Source: Stenocarpella maydis (lineage: Eukaryota > Ascomycota > Sordariomycetes > Diaporthales > Diaporthaceae). Taken from it: 64,000 nt of DNA. The notes under the pieces were generated by a model. The model was not told the DNA's origin. It made no database searches and saw only the letters and a program-made list of their open reading frames with translations. The position numbers and the translations under genes were made by a program. The stretch is from the NCBI GenBank assembly GCA_002270565.1, contig NQMI01000114.1, forward strand, positions 78,009 through 142,008. The letters run 5' to 3'. Within the stretch, counting starts at the first letter, position 1. Each line of letters opens with the position of its first letter. Positions 1 to 11,828 of this stretch are shown one piece after another.

Positions 1-1
1 C

Positions 2-3000
2 GGTGCACACGTTTCTTACCGAGACTCAAAATTGACGAGGCTTTTGCAGGACTCTCTCGGAGGCAACGCCATCACGTACATGATCGCCTGCGTAACGCCA
101 GCGGAATTCCATCTGAGCGAGACCCTAAACACAGTGCAGTACGCGCAGCGTGCTCGGGCTATCCAGAGCAAGCCCAGGATCCAGCAGGTCGAGGAGCGTG
201 ACAAGCAGGCCCTGATCGACCGACTCAAGGCAGAGGTGGCCTTCTTGCGTGAGCAGCTCAGGAGCTCTGAGCGGGCGGGAGGTGACAGGCGTGCGCTGCC
301 CGCCGGGGAGAGGTCCGAGCGACAGAACGAGCGCGAATCAGAATTGCAGAACCAGCTTTTGGACGCCCAGGAGAATTATTCGTCACTGAGTCAACGGCAT
401 GCCAAGCTCATTTCTGAGATGGCCAAGGCAAGGGACATGGAGGAGGCCGAGAACGCCCTGCACGAGGAGAGCCTGGGCGAGACCGCTACCGAGAGGCTGA
501 ACCGATCCAACAACTTCGCACAGGCCGTCGAACAGGTCGTCCTCGAATACGAGAAAACCATCCAAGCACTGGAGCAGTCCCTCTCTGGCACGCGCAGCAC
601 ACTCCATAACACGGAGACCGCGCTCCTGGAAAAGGAGAGCAAGCTCGCATACGTCGAAACAATCAACTCGCAGCTCCAGACCAGGCTCCAGAAGCTCATG
701 GACAGGGAAGCCAACACCGAGAGCTACCTCCATGACCTGGAGGCTAAGCTCGACGGACACACGTCCGGTGAGGAAAAGAACGCAACCATCATCACCGAAC
801 TTCGTAAGGAGATTGCTCGCGTGAGGGAGAACGAGGCTAGCTGCGAAGATTACATCTCCACCCTCGAGGAGAGGCTAGCCGAGGCTGACCAGGACGCCGA
901 GCTCATGCAGCGCGAAATCGACCGCCTGGAGCAAGTAGTCGAGCGCCAGCGAAGCCTTGGTAAGCTTGACTCGTTGCTGTACGAGTTGGACCACATACAA
1001 AAGGATTCAAGCGTTCCCGAGCCAGAAGCCGAGCTTAACAACGGATCAAGTCACCGCCGCAGCGTGAACCGCAGCCTTGCGGACCATTCCCGTAGCCAGA
1101 GCCTCAGCGGCCGCCAGAGCCGAATGGAAGAGCCCATCCCGGAGGAGGATATACCCGAGAAAGGACCCATCTCGGCCATTGCCGAGGAAGAGCATGAGAC
1201 AGAAGGAGGTTCCCGTGCAAAGTCCGCGCCGCAGTCTGACTCTCAGTTTGACTACCCTACAAGCCCTGCTCAGTCGAAGTTCGTGCAGGACAAGCTGGAG
1301 AATGTCACGCACGAGTTGATGGGGCTGAGGGTCGAACACGAAAACACTCTGAACCAGTATGACATTCTGCATTCCAAGTATGAGGAGTCTCTCCGGGCCC
1401 TGGCAGAACTGCAGGACAGAATCGACGAAGCCCGCCATCCACAGCGGCCACGAGACTCTATGCTATCTGTCACTTCTCCATCCGAGGACCAGACCAGGCC
1501 ATCCTCTTTTCTGTCAGAGCTGAGGTCGGGCCACACGAAGGATGGCGGACCTCCATTATCGTCGCGCTCGCTCTCCTCGGAGTTATCATCAGCCATGTAT
1601 TCCCCAGTTGTCGCCGAGGTCTCTGATACCGAGACAGCGAAGCCCAAATCGGAGGGCCGCGTCCCGGATATCCCGCGGGAGCCGCTGCCAGCAGCGGAAG
1701 CGCGCCCGGCTGACGGCGAAACCGACAACTCAGCATTGACAACAGAGGTTGAGCGACTGGCAGCCCTAGCGGCCGAAAAGGAGGCAGCAGAGAAGCAGCT
1801 CACCGAAAAGTATATCGAGCTCGAGAAGAAGCACCATGAGACCCTCGACATGGTCGAGGAGCTCAAGACCGAGGTCGCTAAGGCCCGTCACAACCTCGAG
1901 CCGCCCTCGCCGAGAAACGGCACCCCCGTCATCCGACGTAAATCCAGCCAAAATGTAATGATCATCGACAGGGCCCACAGATCATTTGCGTCGCTGCGTA
2001 ACATCGCCGCGGACAATTTCGAGGATGACCCTGAAACAATGCAGAACTTCGAGCTCAACCTGAACGCCGCTATGCACGAGCTTCACGCCAGGTCGGAGAG
2101 GATTCAAGAGCTCGAGGCTGACGTCGCGAATGCAAGGAAGGAGATGGAGACCAAGATGCAACTCATTTCGGGTCTGACCCGCGAGCGATCAAGCCTGAAA
2201 GCCTCCGCCAAGGACGTGTCTCTCATCTCGACGCTGAGGGATCAGCTGGAGAAGAATGAGCGGCAACTCCATGAGATGCAGGAAGCCCATTCCGTGCGCG
2301 AGAAGGAACTCCAGAGCGAGGTTGAGAGTCTGCGTGCCTCGATGGAGGCTGCTAAGACGGAGGAGAAGGGGGCCGGAGCCGATGTGCCTGCCGCAGACCA
2401 GGGTGCTGCCCACGAGCAGAGGGTTGTGCAGCTCGAGGCCGACCTGGCTGAATGGGAGAATAAGCACAAAACAGCCCTGGACACCATGCAGACCACCGAG
2501 CGGCAGATGCGTACGACCATCGAAGAGCTCGAATCCCAGCTTTCAAGGGTTAGTGCCCAGCTCAAAGACTCTGCTCGTCCGACCGGGGATCAGGGCGAGG
2601 GACAGCAAGCCGAGGAGGCCAAGACCGAGGACCTCATCTCGACGCTACGTAGCGAGATTGACGAGCACAAGGCTGCCATCAGCACCAACGCTGCTAGGGT
2701 AGCCGAGCTGGAGGAGGCGCACAGCGCTGCCAAGAAGGAGCTCGAGGAGGCTCACAAAGCCCGCGACCTGGCCATGTCGGAGGTCGAGCAGCACAAGCAG
2801 CTGCTCGAGGGCCACAGAGACGAGCTTGAGAAGGTGCAGCAGGAGGCCGACCAGCAGAGGTCAGAGGCCGAGGCGCACAAGCACGATGCCGAGACCCATT
2901 CGCAACTCGTGTCGACCCTCGAGAACCAGATTTCTTCTCACGAGCAGGTCATCAAGACCCACCAGCGGAGCATGGAGCTGCTCAGGACGACTCACGCCAA

Positions 3001-4219
3001 GGAGATCGAGGATCTCCGTGCTTCCTCGAAGCAAGAAGCCGATGCCAGAATAGAGGCCCTCAAGGCAGAGCACGCCAAGCACACCAAGAAGCTCGAGGCC
3101 CAGCTGACCGAAGCGCGTGAGGACCTGATGAAGGTGGCCACCCAGGTTGCCTTTGCGCTCGGCCTGGACGTTAGCGTCGAGCTCATCTCGGAGCGTATCG
3201 AGGACCTCATCGCCGACCAGAAGGCCTTTATTGAGGAGCAGAAGAAGGCCACCGAGCTCGAGAAGGCGGTGCACGAGATCTCCAACGTCAACGATTCTCT
3301 GACGCAGGATCTGGAGGCTGTCAAGTCAACACTGTCTGATATCCTCATGGAGCAGGGCGCCGAGCTCAGGAGCCCATACCCGTCGGTAACTGAGCAAGCC
3401 ACCGTGATCAAGAGGAAGATGGTGGATCTGCAGAACAAGAACAAGAAGAACTCGCGCCTTGTAGATGAGCTCGAGGAACAACTGCAGAGCAACTTCGACC
3501 AGACGAACAATCGCCTGTCGACCCTTCACGAGCGCAACACTCAACTGGAAGAGGCTCTACATGCCAAGAACAGTCTGCAGAATGAGCTGAACCAGCTGAG
3601 AGAGCAATATGGAGCCCTCCAGGTACGTCTCAATCGGTTGATCTTGTGTGGTGCACATACTGATGAAACCCAGAACAAAATGAGCAATGGGGTCAACGCC
3701 GACACCGTGGGCCGCTCCGATTCGCTCAACGGCCAAGTCCGCAAGTCCGCGTCTGTCACCTCGCTACCTTCGCCACCTCCTTCAGTTCCCCTGCCCCCAC
3801 TGCCTGGCGGTGTATCGTCCTCGGGCACGACATCGCCAATACCTGGTATGCGCCCGCCGTCCAAAGACATGGCGATGCACCATATCCACGAGGACCAAGA
3901 GGCCCGCATCCGTACGATCGAGAAGCACCTCTCCGCGGAGAAGCAGCTCACGTCGACCCTGGAAGAGGCGCTCACCGACCTGGAGCGGCAGTCCAACAAG
4001 GTCAAGGCGGACTGCGACGCGTGGCGCCGGCGGTGCACGGAGCTTGAGGCGGAGATGAAGGCGCTCAAGGAGAAGCCTGCGGACCCGCGCTGGAGCCTCC
4101 AGCAGGTCGAGGAGGAGCGCAAGAAGCGCGAGGCTGCCGAGAGGGCGCGCGCGCACCTCGAGGAGAGGATGAACGCCCTCAACAAGAAGAAGAAGAAGGG
4201 CAGCCTGAACTGCTTCTAA
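2..4219 (+). CDS. Kinesin-4-like motor protein, C-terminal part (5' end outside window)
   Basis: Plus-end-type microtubule motor; only the end of the motor domain and the tail are in the window. The open frame runs back to base 2 and encodes the conserved motor motif [17 protein letters not shown], then [10 protein letters not shown] and [11 protein letters not shown], so the gene begins upstream of the window. The pattern LNTxxYAxRARxIxxKP fits kinesin-4 (KIF4/KIF21) best, though subfamily is inferred from memory. About 1,200 residues of heptad-rich coiled coil follow, with Ser/Pro-rich breaks and a proline-rich segment ([14 protein letters not shown]). The protein ends in a lysine run then GSLNCF. 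A 51-nt intron is likely at 3623-3673 (GTACGT donor, CTGAT branch, CAG acceptor); it is a multiple of three and has no stop, so retention adds only 17 residues. Coding would be 2-3622 joined to 3674-4219, 1,388 residues. Confidence 0.9.
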   Translation, partial: GAHVSYRDSKLTRLLQDSLGGNAITYMIACVTPAEFHLSETLNTVQYAQRARAIQSKPRIQQVEERDKQALIDRLKAEVAFLREQLRSSERAGGDRRALPAGERSERQNERESELQNQLLDAQENYSSLSQRHAKLISEMAKARDMEEAENALHEESLGETATERLNRSNNFAQAVEQVVLEYEKTIQALEQSLSGTRSTLHNTETALLEKESKLAYVETINSQLQTRLQKLMDREANTESYLHDLEAKLDGHTSGEEKNATIITELRKEIARVRENEASCEDYISTLEERLAEADQDAELMQREIDRLEQVVERQRSLGKLDSLLYELDHIQKDSSVPEPEAELNNGSSHRRSVNRSLADHSRSQSLSGRQSRMEEPIPEEDIPEKGPISAIAEEEHETEGGSRAKSAPQSDSQFDYPTSPAQSKFVQDKLENVTHELMGLRVEHENTLNQYDILHSKYEESLRALAELQDRIDEARHPQRPRDSMLSVTSPSEDQTRPSSFLSELRSGHTKDGGPPLSSRSLSSELSSAMYSPVVAEVSDTETAKPKSEGRVPDIPREPLPAAEARPADGETDNSALTTEVERLAALAAEKEAAEKQLTEKYIELEKKHHETLDMVEELKTEVAKARHNLEPPSPRNGTPVIRRKSSQNVMIIDRAHRSFASLRNIAADNFEDDPETMQNFELNLNAAMHELHARSERIQELEADVANARKEMETKMQLISGLTRERSSLKASAKDVSLISTLRDQLEKNERQLHEMQEAHSVREKELQSEVESLRASMEAAKTEEKGAGADVPAADQGAAHEQRVVQLEADLAEWENKHKTALDTMQTTERQMRTTIEELESQLSRVSAQLKDSARPTGDQGEGQQAEEAKTEDLISTLRSEIDEHKAAISTNAARVAELEEAHSAAKKELEEAHKARDLAMSEVEQHKQLLEGHRDELEKVQQEADQQRSEAEAHKHDAETHSQLVSTLENQISSHEQVIKTHQRSMELLRTTHAKEIEDLRASSKQEADARIEALKAEHAKHTKKLEAQLTEAREDLMKVATQVAFALGLDVSVELISERIEDLIADQKAFIEEQKKATELEKAVHEISNVNDSLTQDLEAVKSTLSDILMEQGAELRSPYPSVTEQATVIKRKMVDLQNKNKKNSRLVDELEEQLQSNFDQTNNRLSTLHERNTQLEEALHAKNSLQNELNQLREQYGALQVRLNRLILCGAHTDETQNKMSNGVNADTVGRSDSLNGQVRKSASVTSLPSPPPSVPLPPLPGGVSSSGTTSPIPGMRPPSKDMAMHHIHEDQEARIRTIEKHLSAEKQLTSTLEEALTDLERQSNKVKADCDAWRRRCTELEAEMKALKEKPADPRWSLQQVEEERKKREAAERARAHLEERMNALNKKKKKGSLNCF

Positions 4220-6625
4220 TCCTCCTTGGCTCTTTTCCACCAGAAGGCTGGGATTACCTCACTCTTACGATATGACCCCCCCTTCCTTCGCGACTTTGCC
4301 TTGGGTGGACGAAGCCATTGTCCCCCACAAAAAAATCGGTTTCTCGACCCCCCACCCCTTGATCGAGGGGAGAGGCCTTCTTTCGCACATATTACCTGCC
4401 CTACCATGTTTACAAATCTAGCACCACCCTTGTTTATTTCAATGCCCTTTGTTTGCACGGCGAGCTGTCCATCACATCACATTTGGTGGCGAGGAGTTCT
4501 GTGGATATGACGATGGTGTCACCTTTTTTTTTCCCGACCACGGCAGTGATGCGCACTCGGTCCTTGGACAACGACGCTGATTGATTCTTTTTCTCTTCTC
4601 CTTGGCATTGTTCTTGTCCCTTTTATCCTTGACCTCTATACGATCATCGCCAATATCTCTGCGTCAATTCGCACCACATAATGCTTATTTTACCGTGACG
4701 ATTATCAACCCCTCACCCTTCCCCCTCCCCCACCAAATACACACACGCCTTAACGTTCATGTTTGGAGTCAAAAAGGCCACACAAGAAGTGACAAGGAGA
4801 ACATATGAGAAAGCGAATGGAATCAAAAAGCCAGAGCCCTTTTTTACTTCGTTTATTTCGGAATTGGACGAGAGAAGAGACACAAGTCAGTGAGCAGTAG
4901 GAGTAGTTGGATTCCAGCCCCCTTCCTTTGAGAGGAATGGTGGGGGATTTGCTGTCGTTGCTGTTGCTGTTTGCTGTTTGCTGTTTGCAGTTGAGCTGAG
5001 ATACCACCAATACACTTCTTGCCTTCTTCCCCCCAATACTTGTTTGATACTGATGTGCTACCTTGCCGGTGCGGTGCGGCGCGGGTCGAAAAATGGGGCT
5101 GGCTGCCTCCATGGCCGGATGTGTTCTGGGGTCTGGTTGATATCAATTCGTGACTATAGTGTAGCAGATCAGAGACGTTCGGCCCCTCCGCCTGCCTTCC
5201 TGCCACGCTACACTATCTCGGCGAGCTTGCTGGAAAGGTTGGGAATATGAGGAGGAGGGGCGCGATCTGCGTCTTGGTTGATTCGTTCCACCACGAGCGG
5301 AGTGGGTTCCCGAGTTCGGTGAGCGGCGGATGTTGCCCGCCTCGGACGGAGCGAGTGGTCGTATTGGCCTGATTAGTGTAGAAGCACCAGAGCTCTTGTT
5401 CCTCGCCTACAGGGGCTCCGGCCTTATTAGGGCGTGCTCCTCCTCTATGTGGTGGTGGTGGTGTACCTCGTGTCTATTTACGAGCATACCTATAGACCAC
5501 TGACCCATGAACAGATAAGATGCTGGCCTGGGAAAGCGACCAAATGTGTGCCAAATTTGATCAATGGTGTGTGCTACAAGTAGCCAAATCACGCAGGCTC
5601 GTGTCGTGTTTTGGGCCGGTGGAACAGAAAATGCATACAGTACACTAAATAGTAGAGGAAACTGACTGGAACCTCCCCCCAGGTCTTGAGACGGGCGGCG
5701 AGTCGCTGAAAGCGAGATGAGGCCTACACTAACCCCTGCCGGGCGAAGATCTTTGTGAAACAGCGGCAGGAAAAGGTTTAGGCGAGCATGTGGGGGGACA
5801 TCAGGGGTTTGTTGGTTTATTTCGATTGGGGATGGATGATCTGTGATGATCCCCAGCTTGAGGTGTCCCCTTGTTCCCTCGGCCTTGATGTTAACCTTAA
5901 GAACCATGTCTCTGCAAGGGGGTGGAGCATGGCGATGGCACACAATGTCATTGTTCGGCCCCCGTTTGCCCGTGATGGAGGATTCTGGCCCCTGCATGGG
6001 TTGCTGTGTGCTTGGGCCGATGGCTGCGAACATTGTTTGTGCGAGCCGCATACATAGTATCTATCAGGCAAAGAGACAGGTCGGGAGGGTCCTTGATCAG
6101 TTTGGTCGGTCGGTCGGTGTAGGCGCTGTGGGAACAGGCCGCATCGTGAGATAAGAGATTGACTCTGGAGTGAGTGGCTGCGGGCGGGTCGCATCCTTAA
6201 CATTTGAAATGAGTGAAGATTGAACCATGTCCACCCATCCTTTTATGTCTGGTAGGTACTTAGTCTAGACCTGGCCCTCATCCTTCCTTCCTGGTCCCTT
6301 CTTCCTCACCCCTTCGAGGCCGCCCAGCCAGTCGTTCCTTCACTCTCTTGCTGCTCACCCTCAGTCGCTCCTTCAGTCGCACTGTTTTTTTTTTTTTTGG
6401 CATTGCATTGCACTGCACTGCATTGCATCGCATCGCGTCGAGTCGCACTTCCTGCTTCTTTGGCCAATTCTCGACCCCTGCGCCTGTCTATATCTGACAC
6501 AACCAACCCTCAGCGTCAGTCTCGCGGCTCTTTTATTAGATCTCTCTTTCCGGTCTATCTCAAGAGCATCGTTGCTGTTGACCTCACCACTCGACGCCTA
6601 TCCATCTGTCTGTCCGTCAGTCATC
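4220..6625. other. Intergenic region between kinesin and glucanosyltransferase genes
   Basis: No gene is supported here. It should hold the kinesin 3' UTR and the promoter and 5' UTR of the next gene. Visible low-complexity sequence includes TGCTGTT-type repeats near 4950-4990, a GTG run near 5447-5464, a CT-rich leader at about 6280-6370, a T run at about 6385-6398, and a degenerate TGCAT/TGCAC pentanucleotide repeat at about 6400-6446. Confidence 0.6.
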
Positions 6626-8333
6626 ATGTTTGTAAGTTACTTGCGACCACCGCAAAGAGACGTTGCGCATGGTGTTGCCACACGGTAGGCTGCAGACTTG
6701 TAGCCTGCTATTGGCTACCACCGCGTTATGTCTCACTGCCTTGTCCAACACCGACGCTAACCAAGCCTTACAGGTCCAGCGAACCGTCCTTGGCCTCGTT
6801 GGTGCCGCCTCCCTGGCTGCAGCCGTGCCTGCCATTGACGTCCAGGGCTCCTTTTTCGTCAACAAGGAGACCGGTGACCGGTACCAGATCGTCGGCGTCG
6901 CATACCAGCCTGGTGGCTCTGCCGGATACAACCCGGGATCCGGCGTCGATCCCCTCAGCAACAAGGACGAGTGTCTTCGCGATGCCGCCCTCATGCAGGT
7001 CCTCGGCGTCAACGCCATCCGTGTCTACAACATTGACCCCGACGTGAACCACGACGAGTGCGCCTCCATCTTCAACGCGGTATGTTCTGGCAACCAGTCG
7101 TCTTGCACTGTCGCCCATGGCCAGGGGTGCATGTGACGGAGCCTGAGCTGACCTTGTGTGCTTGTACAGGCCGGCATGTACATGTTCCTGGATGTCAACT
7201 CCCCCCTCCCGGGTGAGAGCATTAGCTCTGCTGCGCCATGGGAGTCTTACTACGCCGCCTACCTCAACAGGACCTTCGCCGTCGTCGAAGGCTTCAAGAA
7301 CTACCCCAACACCGCCGCCTTCTTCAGCGGAAACGAGGTCATCTTTGACAAGGAAAACGGCGCCACCGTCCCACCCTACATTCGTGCTGTCACCCGTGAC
7401 CTCAAGAACTACATCGCCAAGCACGCCGACCGTGCCATCCCCGTCGGTTACAGCGCTGCCGACGTCCGTGAGATCCTCTTTGACTCGTGGCAGTACCTGC
7501 AGTGCGAGGACGACGAGGACAAGAACAGCAGCGTCGACCTGTTCGCCCTCAACAGCTACTCGTGGTGCGGCAACAGCACCTTCCAGGAGTCCGGCTACGA
7601 CACCCTTGTCAAGGGCTTCGAGGGCTCCTCTGTCCCCATCTTCTTCTCCGAGTTTGGCTGCAACACTCCTTCCCCTCGTGTCTTCACCGAGGTCCCAGAG
7701 ATCTACAGCGACGAGATGCAGAACGTCTTCAGCGGTAGCATCGTCTACGAGTACGCTCAGGAGGACAACAACTATGGCCTGGTCAACATCTCCTCGGATG
7801 GCTCCGCCCAGATCATGGCCGACTTTTTTGCCCTCAAGAAGCAGTACGCTGGCCTGAACTTCACCACCATCCAGGGCATTGCCCCGTCCAAGGACAGCCC
7901 CAAGGCCCCCAAGTGCAGCGACAAGTTGATTACGACTAAGGATTTCACGACCAACTTTACCGTCCCTGCCCTGCCACCCAACGCTTCCGCCCTCATCGAG
8001 AACGGCATCAGCCCCAAGCCCGTCGGAAAGATTGTCACGATTGACGACTACTCGGTTACCGCCACCGTCAAGGACAACGACGGAAAGGTCATCTCTAGCC
8101 TTGCCGTCGTCCCGCTCAAGGAGAACGAGATCAACTCGCCTGGTGCAAACACCGCCAGCCTCACCGGCGCTGGAAGCTCGTCCTCTACCGGCTCGAGCTT
8201 CAGCTCCAGCTCCTCTTCTTCGTCAACCTCCAAGAGTGCGGCCGTTGGTATGCGGTCTGCTCAGGCCGGTTCGGCGGCCCTCGTTGTGGTCTCTTCAGTT
8301 GTAGCCAGCTTCCTGATTGGCTTCCTGGGCTAG
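6626..8333 (+). CDS. GPI-anchored 1,3-beta-glucanosyltransferase, GH72 (Gel/Gas family)
   Basis: Cuts and rejoins beta-1,3-glucan chains, elongating cell-wall glucan at the outer plasma membrane. Three coding exons: 6626-6631, 6774-7079 and 7170-8333, giving 491 residues. The first exon is only ATG TTT, followed by a GTAAGT donor; intron 1 ends after a CTAAC branch and CAG at 6773. Intron 2 (7080-7169) has GTATGT, CTGAC and CAG. Splicing makes a clear signal peptide (MFVQRTVLGLVGAASLAAAV). Catalytic glutamates sit in FFSGNEV (E160, acid/base) and FFSEFGC (E265, nucleophile). There is no Cys-rich CBM43 module, as in the Gel1 subgroup. A Ser-rich stretch and a hydrophobic C-terminus (ALVVVSSVVASFLIGFLG) indicate a GPI-anchor signal. 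The start is chosen because it yields the secretion signal; ATGs inside intron 1 would not. Confidence 0.95.
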
Positions 8334-9347
8334 CTGCTCTGCTAGATCCGACGGAGCTGCGCTGGCCACAGAGAGAACACACACAGGTGGTGGATCGGCG
8401 TTGTTTGATGGTTCAGCAGACAAGAAGACACGCGCCCGGCTGAAGGTAGAAATGACCTTGTCTGTTTGACAGTGTTTTGTCGAGTATCGGTGTTATGATA
8501 CCAATTATGCATGTGCATCTTCGTTTCTCATCCATAGCCTAGGGTTTAGAGGGGTAAGACGCCAGATTTTTGCACCCAACGATCGAGTGGTCCCTTGTGG
8601 CTGCTAGCAGTGTACTAGTAGTGTAATTTCTTGCTTGGACCTGCCTCGTAAGAAGGGTGTTATTCCACACGAGGTGGATATTGGCAACCGCCGAAACGGA
8701 GGGGCACAGTGGTACGTTTATTCCTACCACGCCCACAATAACCACTCCCGCTGGGTGATGTGCTCTCATTTGCGATGGCATGAACAATGTAGCTACCGGT
8801 ATTCCGTCTATTTCAACCCGTGCGACCATCTGGATTCTTCTCACATGAAATCCAGATTCCTTCCCTTCTTCCATGGCGGACAGAACCAGGTCCTGGCCGA
8901 GTTCGTGCCCGTCTCCAGTTCCCACCCATCCGGGCGAGAGTAAGGTTCAATGGGATCGAGTCCAGCTCAGAAAGTCTGGTGTCATACCAGAGAGCCTTCG
9001 CGTCGGTGGCCAACAAAACCGGTGGCTGAACATGCCCACCTGAGCACCTGCAGCCCTTTCCTTTGCGAGCAGGCGTGCAACCGCCTCAACCCGTCGTCCA
9101 TGGCCACCTTTGTCTTCAGGCCAGGTCAGGAGTTGTGGTGTTGAAATCTTGGAGATTCCATATGCAGCTACAAGCAGATACACATGGCATACAAGTTGCC
9201 TATAAGCCCACCATCTGGGTGGGCCTGCATAGGTTGTCATTCCGTGTATAAATGCTGTCGAATCACGTCAACGCAGACATACCGCTTGCGTCCGTAAATG
9301 GTCCTAGGTTTTGATATATCCATGAAGCTTCTGCTGAATGTTCCCCT
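8334..9347. other. Intergenic region (convergent genes)
   Basis: About 1 kb between the ends of two convergent genes; it should hold both 3' UTRs. I see no conserved coding signal. Open frames at 8635-8943 and 8539-8925 overlap on opposite strands and lack recognisable motifs. Confidence 0.5.
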
Positions 9348-10473
9348 CTAACAACTAAAGGGAACAGAAACAGCCGCGTCCCGATAAGCCAAAACAATGC
9401 CATCAACTGTGACATACAATCCAGCCACACATATGAAAAGTCCACCCATGATCGTCAGGACGCTCAGGGTCGTCATGCCCCAGGACTTGGACCACGCCCT
9501 CTTCCCCCTCCCATAATGGTACGCATCGTAGAGCCAGAAGAACCCCTGTAGTATTGAGACTCATCGTTCAAGGAACCAAGGAAGAAGATATGTTTGAATA
9601 TAGCATGGAACCGGTCACGTGCGGCCATGGCTTTTAAGACATGTGCTCTGAGGAGGAGATTGTCGTCAATGAGCGGGGTTTTTTTGTCCCTGGAAGCTGC
9701 TTACGGCGATGCCATACGTGTACCACGAGGCGAACAAGCTCGCTGAGATGCCGATGAGGCAGTTGAAGATGGGCACGCCCGCCGCCAGCACGAACGCTGC
9801 GCTGTTGGCCAGCACGACCAGGAGCACCCAGACGCCCCAGCCGAAGAGGATCATGCCGGCGTCGCCCATCCTGGTCACCTGTTATTCACCTGCTGCGTGT
9901 CCCGAGGTGGCATATTCTGGAACGCTCCGAGGAACAGACATCGGACAGCGGTAGCAGGGCAAGAACGGCACTCACGAGTGGACTGCCACGGGACCATGGG
10001 TATCGTTAGTAAGCAGTGTCAGGATTGACCTCGTAGTATGGTGCCCCATATCTTGTTGCACTCTCGTGTGGGGATCTCACCCTGGGGGTGGCGTAGCTTG
10101 AATACGATAAGGAGCCAGCTCGTGAAGGTCGCGAAGGCGCCCAGGAAGATGATGACGACGACGCCCGGCACGACCCCGACCACGGCGAGACTCGACGGCA
10201 GGGACAGCATGCCGTTCGAGACGATCTCGGCTATCATGAGGACGGCGACGAGCGGCCAGCTCATGGTCCGGTAGTGGATCTGGGGGCGAGCTGGTCAGCG
10301 AACAAGGTCATCTGTGTTGAGAGATGCTGATGCCTCGTCATCTGGGCGCGCTCCTCGTCCCCGAAGACATTGTCTGCGGGAGCGTAGGCCTCCTGGGGCG
10401 GGGTTTCCGATGGGTATCCATACTCGTGGTAGGCACCGGGCTGGAGCGGTTTCTTGCTCTCGCGGTCGACCAT
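9348..10473 (-). CDS. Shortened AAAP-type neutral amino-acid transporter, middle of protein missing (possible pseudogene)
   Basis: Family members (Neurospora mtr type) import neutral and aromatic amino acids through about 11 membrane segments. Five exons can be joined in frame: 10473-10342, 10279-10081, 9982-9976 (7 nt), 9870-9705 and 9545-9348, giving 233 residues. The N-terminal part has VFGDEERAQ, IHYRTMSWPL and NGMLSLPSSL, then KLRHPQ, VHS and MGDAGMILFG. The C-terminal part has VPIFNCLIGISASLFASWYT, GFFWLYDAY and a final VPFSC. Between MILFG and WGVWVLL roughly 200 residues (about TM3-TM7) found in full-length relatives of about 450 residues are absent, with no room for them in the introns. 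Intron 1 lacks a GT donor (it reads ATGACG); the others have good signals. Homology is firm; function is doubtful because the transport core is gone. Confidence 0.75.
9976..9982 (-). other. 7-nt microexon of the AAAP-like transporter
   Basis: The minus-strand heptamer TCCACTC is preceded by a TACTAAC branch site and GGCAG acceptor and followed by a GTGAGT donor. It bridges phase 1 on the left and phase 2 on the right and supplies Val-His-Ser exactly where relatives have VHN between KLRHP and MGDAG. Skipping it leaves the flanking exons out of frame. Confidence 0.75.
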
Positions 10474-11828
10474 GGTGGCGGCCGCTTATCAAGAAGTTTG
10501 GGACCTGCAGGTGTGATAATATACCGGGTGAATGGGTGAGAATTTAGTCACTAGTATTTCCATCTGCATAACCACTTTCCGCTTTTAGCGCTGCATGGTA
10601 TCACGCTTTTGTACCTAATAAGCACATCAGCCCGCTGTATACTGTATATATACTCCCCCATCTGCTTACCTACCTGTCCTATCGACCTGCCTACCTGAGA
10701 CAGGCTCGACGCTCGCTCAGGCTAATGTTACCACGCTGGAGTCTGTCTGTAGTCTAGTTGAATTCCCTTTCTAGAGCCTGAAAATTATCACAATACATGT
10801 CTACTCGGGCTCGGCCGACCATCCATGAGGTCACTGCCGTCTCTGTAGCTCTCAAGGGGACTCCGGTTATGGACTCTGATTAGGAATATTCCCAGCCTCA
10901 GGTGGGCCCAGTCCCGGTGGAAGCGGCGTACATCAACTGGTTCCGGTTCCTGAGGATACTTTGTCGAAAGTCGCGACGAGGAAGGGTCTCTTCACGTCAA
11001 GAGACCCAGAGTTCACAAGGTAAGTAACACACTAATACACGCAGGACTGAGATTCTTCTCATAGCTACTACTACTAAGATTAGGGTGTTGAGGTTTTAAG
11101 CAAACCATGAACTTATATATTAATTAAGTAGTTAGCCAAATATTCAGCTTCGGTTTGTCACAAGACTTGGACCAAAATAATACGAGGTACTATATCTTTA
11201 ATACTTTTCACATAACTACATAAAATATAATAGAATAATAATTAAAGAAGAGCAAGACTTGCCAATACCTTTACTGACAATAGTACGTACTACCTGACAA
11301 CGTCCTATGATTAGCCCATTAGCCGAATAGACTAAAAGACCAGAATTTCCAACCGATAGTTGAGATTCCCAAGCAGTATAAAAGAGCCGTACCGTCGCAT
11401 TTCTTTATCAGCCTTGCAAACATACCTTTGCCAGAATTCAAACCAGATATCCGAGTCAGGCAGTATCTATATATTTGCGCTAATTCTTACTGTGGATTTC
11501 GAGGAATCTACTCAAGTGTGGCCAGACCATCCACACATACACCACAACAGCCAAGCGAGAGGGTGTGCCCGCGCCGCTACACTATAGCGTAGGAAGCACA
11601 CCGAAATGCCAGACTTCTCTAGAAGCGCTTCTAAGAGAATCCAGTGTAGCTTATATGCCCGTGCCGTCACAGCAAGAAGCGTCCAACCAGTTGGACTAGG
11701 CAGGGTTGCCGTTAGCCGACGATAAGCGAACGCGGGCCGTGACATCATGAGCATCAATCATCTTACTGCGGGAACTGCGGGAATCAGACCTTCCTACCAG
11801 CCATGGTGTGAGGTGTGCCGCTCCGAAC
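10474..11828. other. Divergent promoter region, partly AT-rich
   Basis: Upstream region shared by the transporter relic and the HMG-CoA lyase gene. A more AT-rich stretch at about 11040-11310 interrupts otherwise mixed sequence. No gene, RNA or clear element seen. A minimal upstream ORF (ATG GTG TGA) lies at 11803-11811, shortly before the lyase start. Confidence 0.5.

Noticed and set aside
6663..7136. Glucanosyltransferase start at 6663
   Set aside because: This frame begins inside intron 1 and reads through the second intron donor; the spliced model gives a proper signal peptide.
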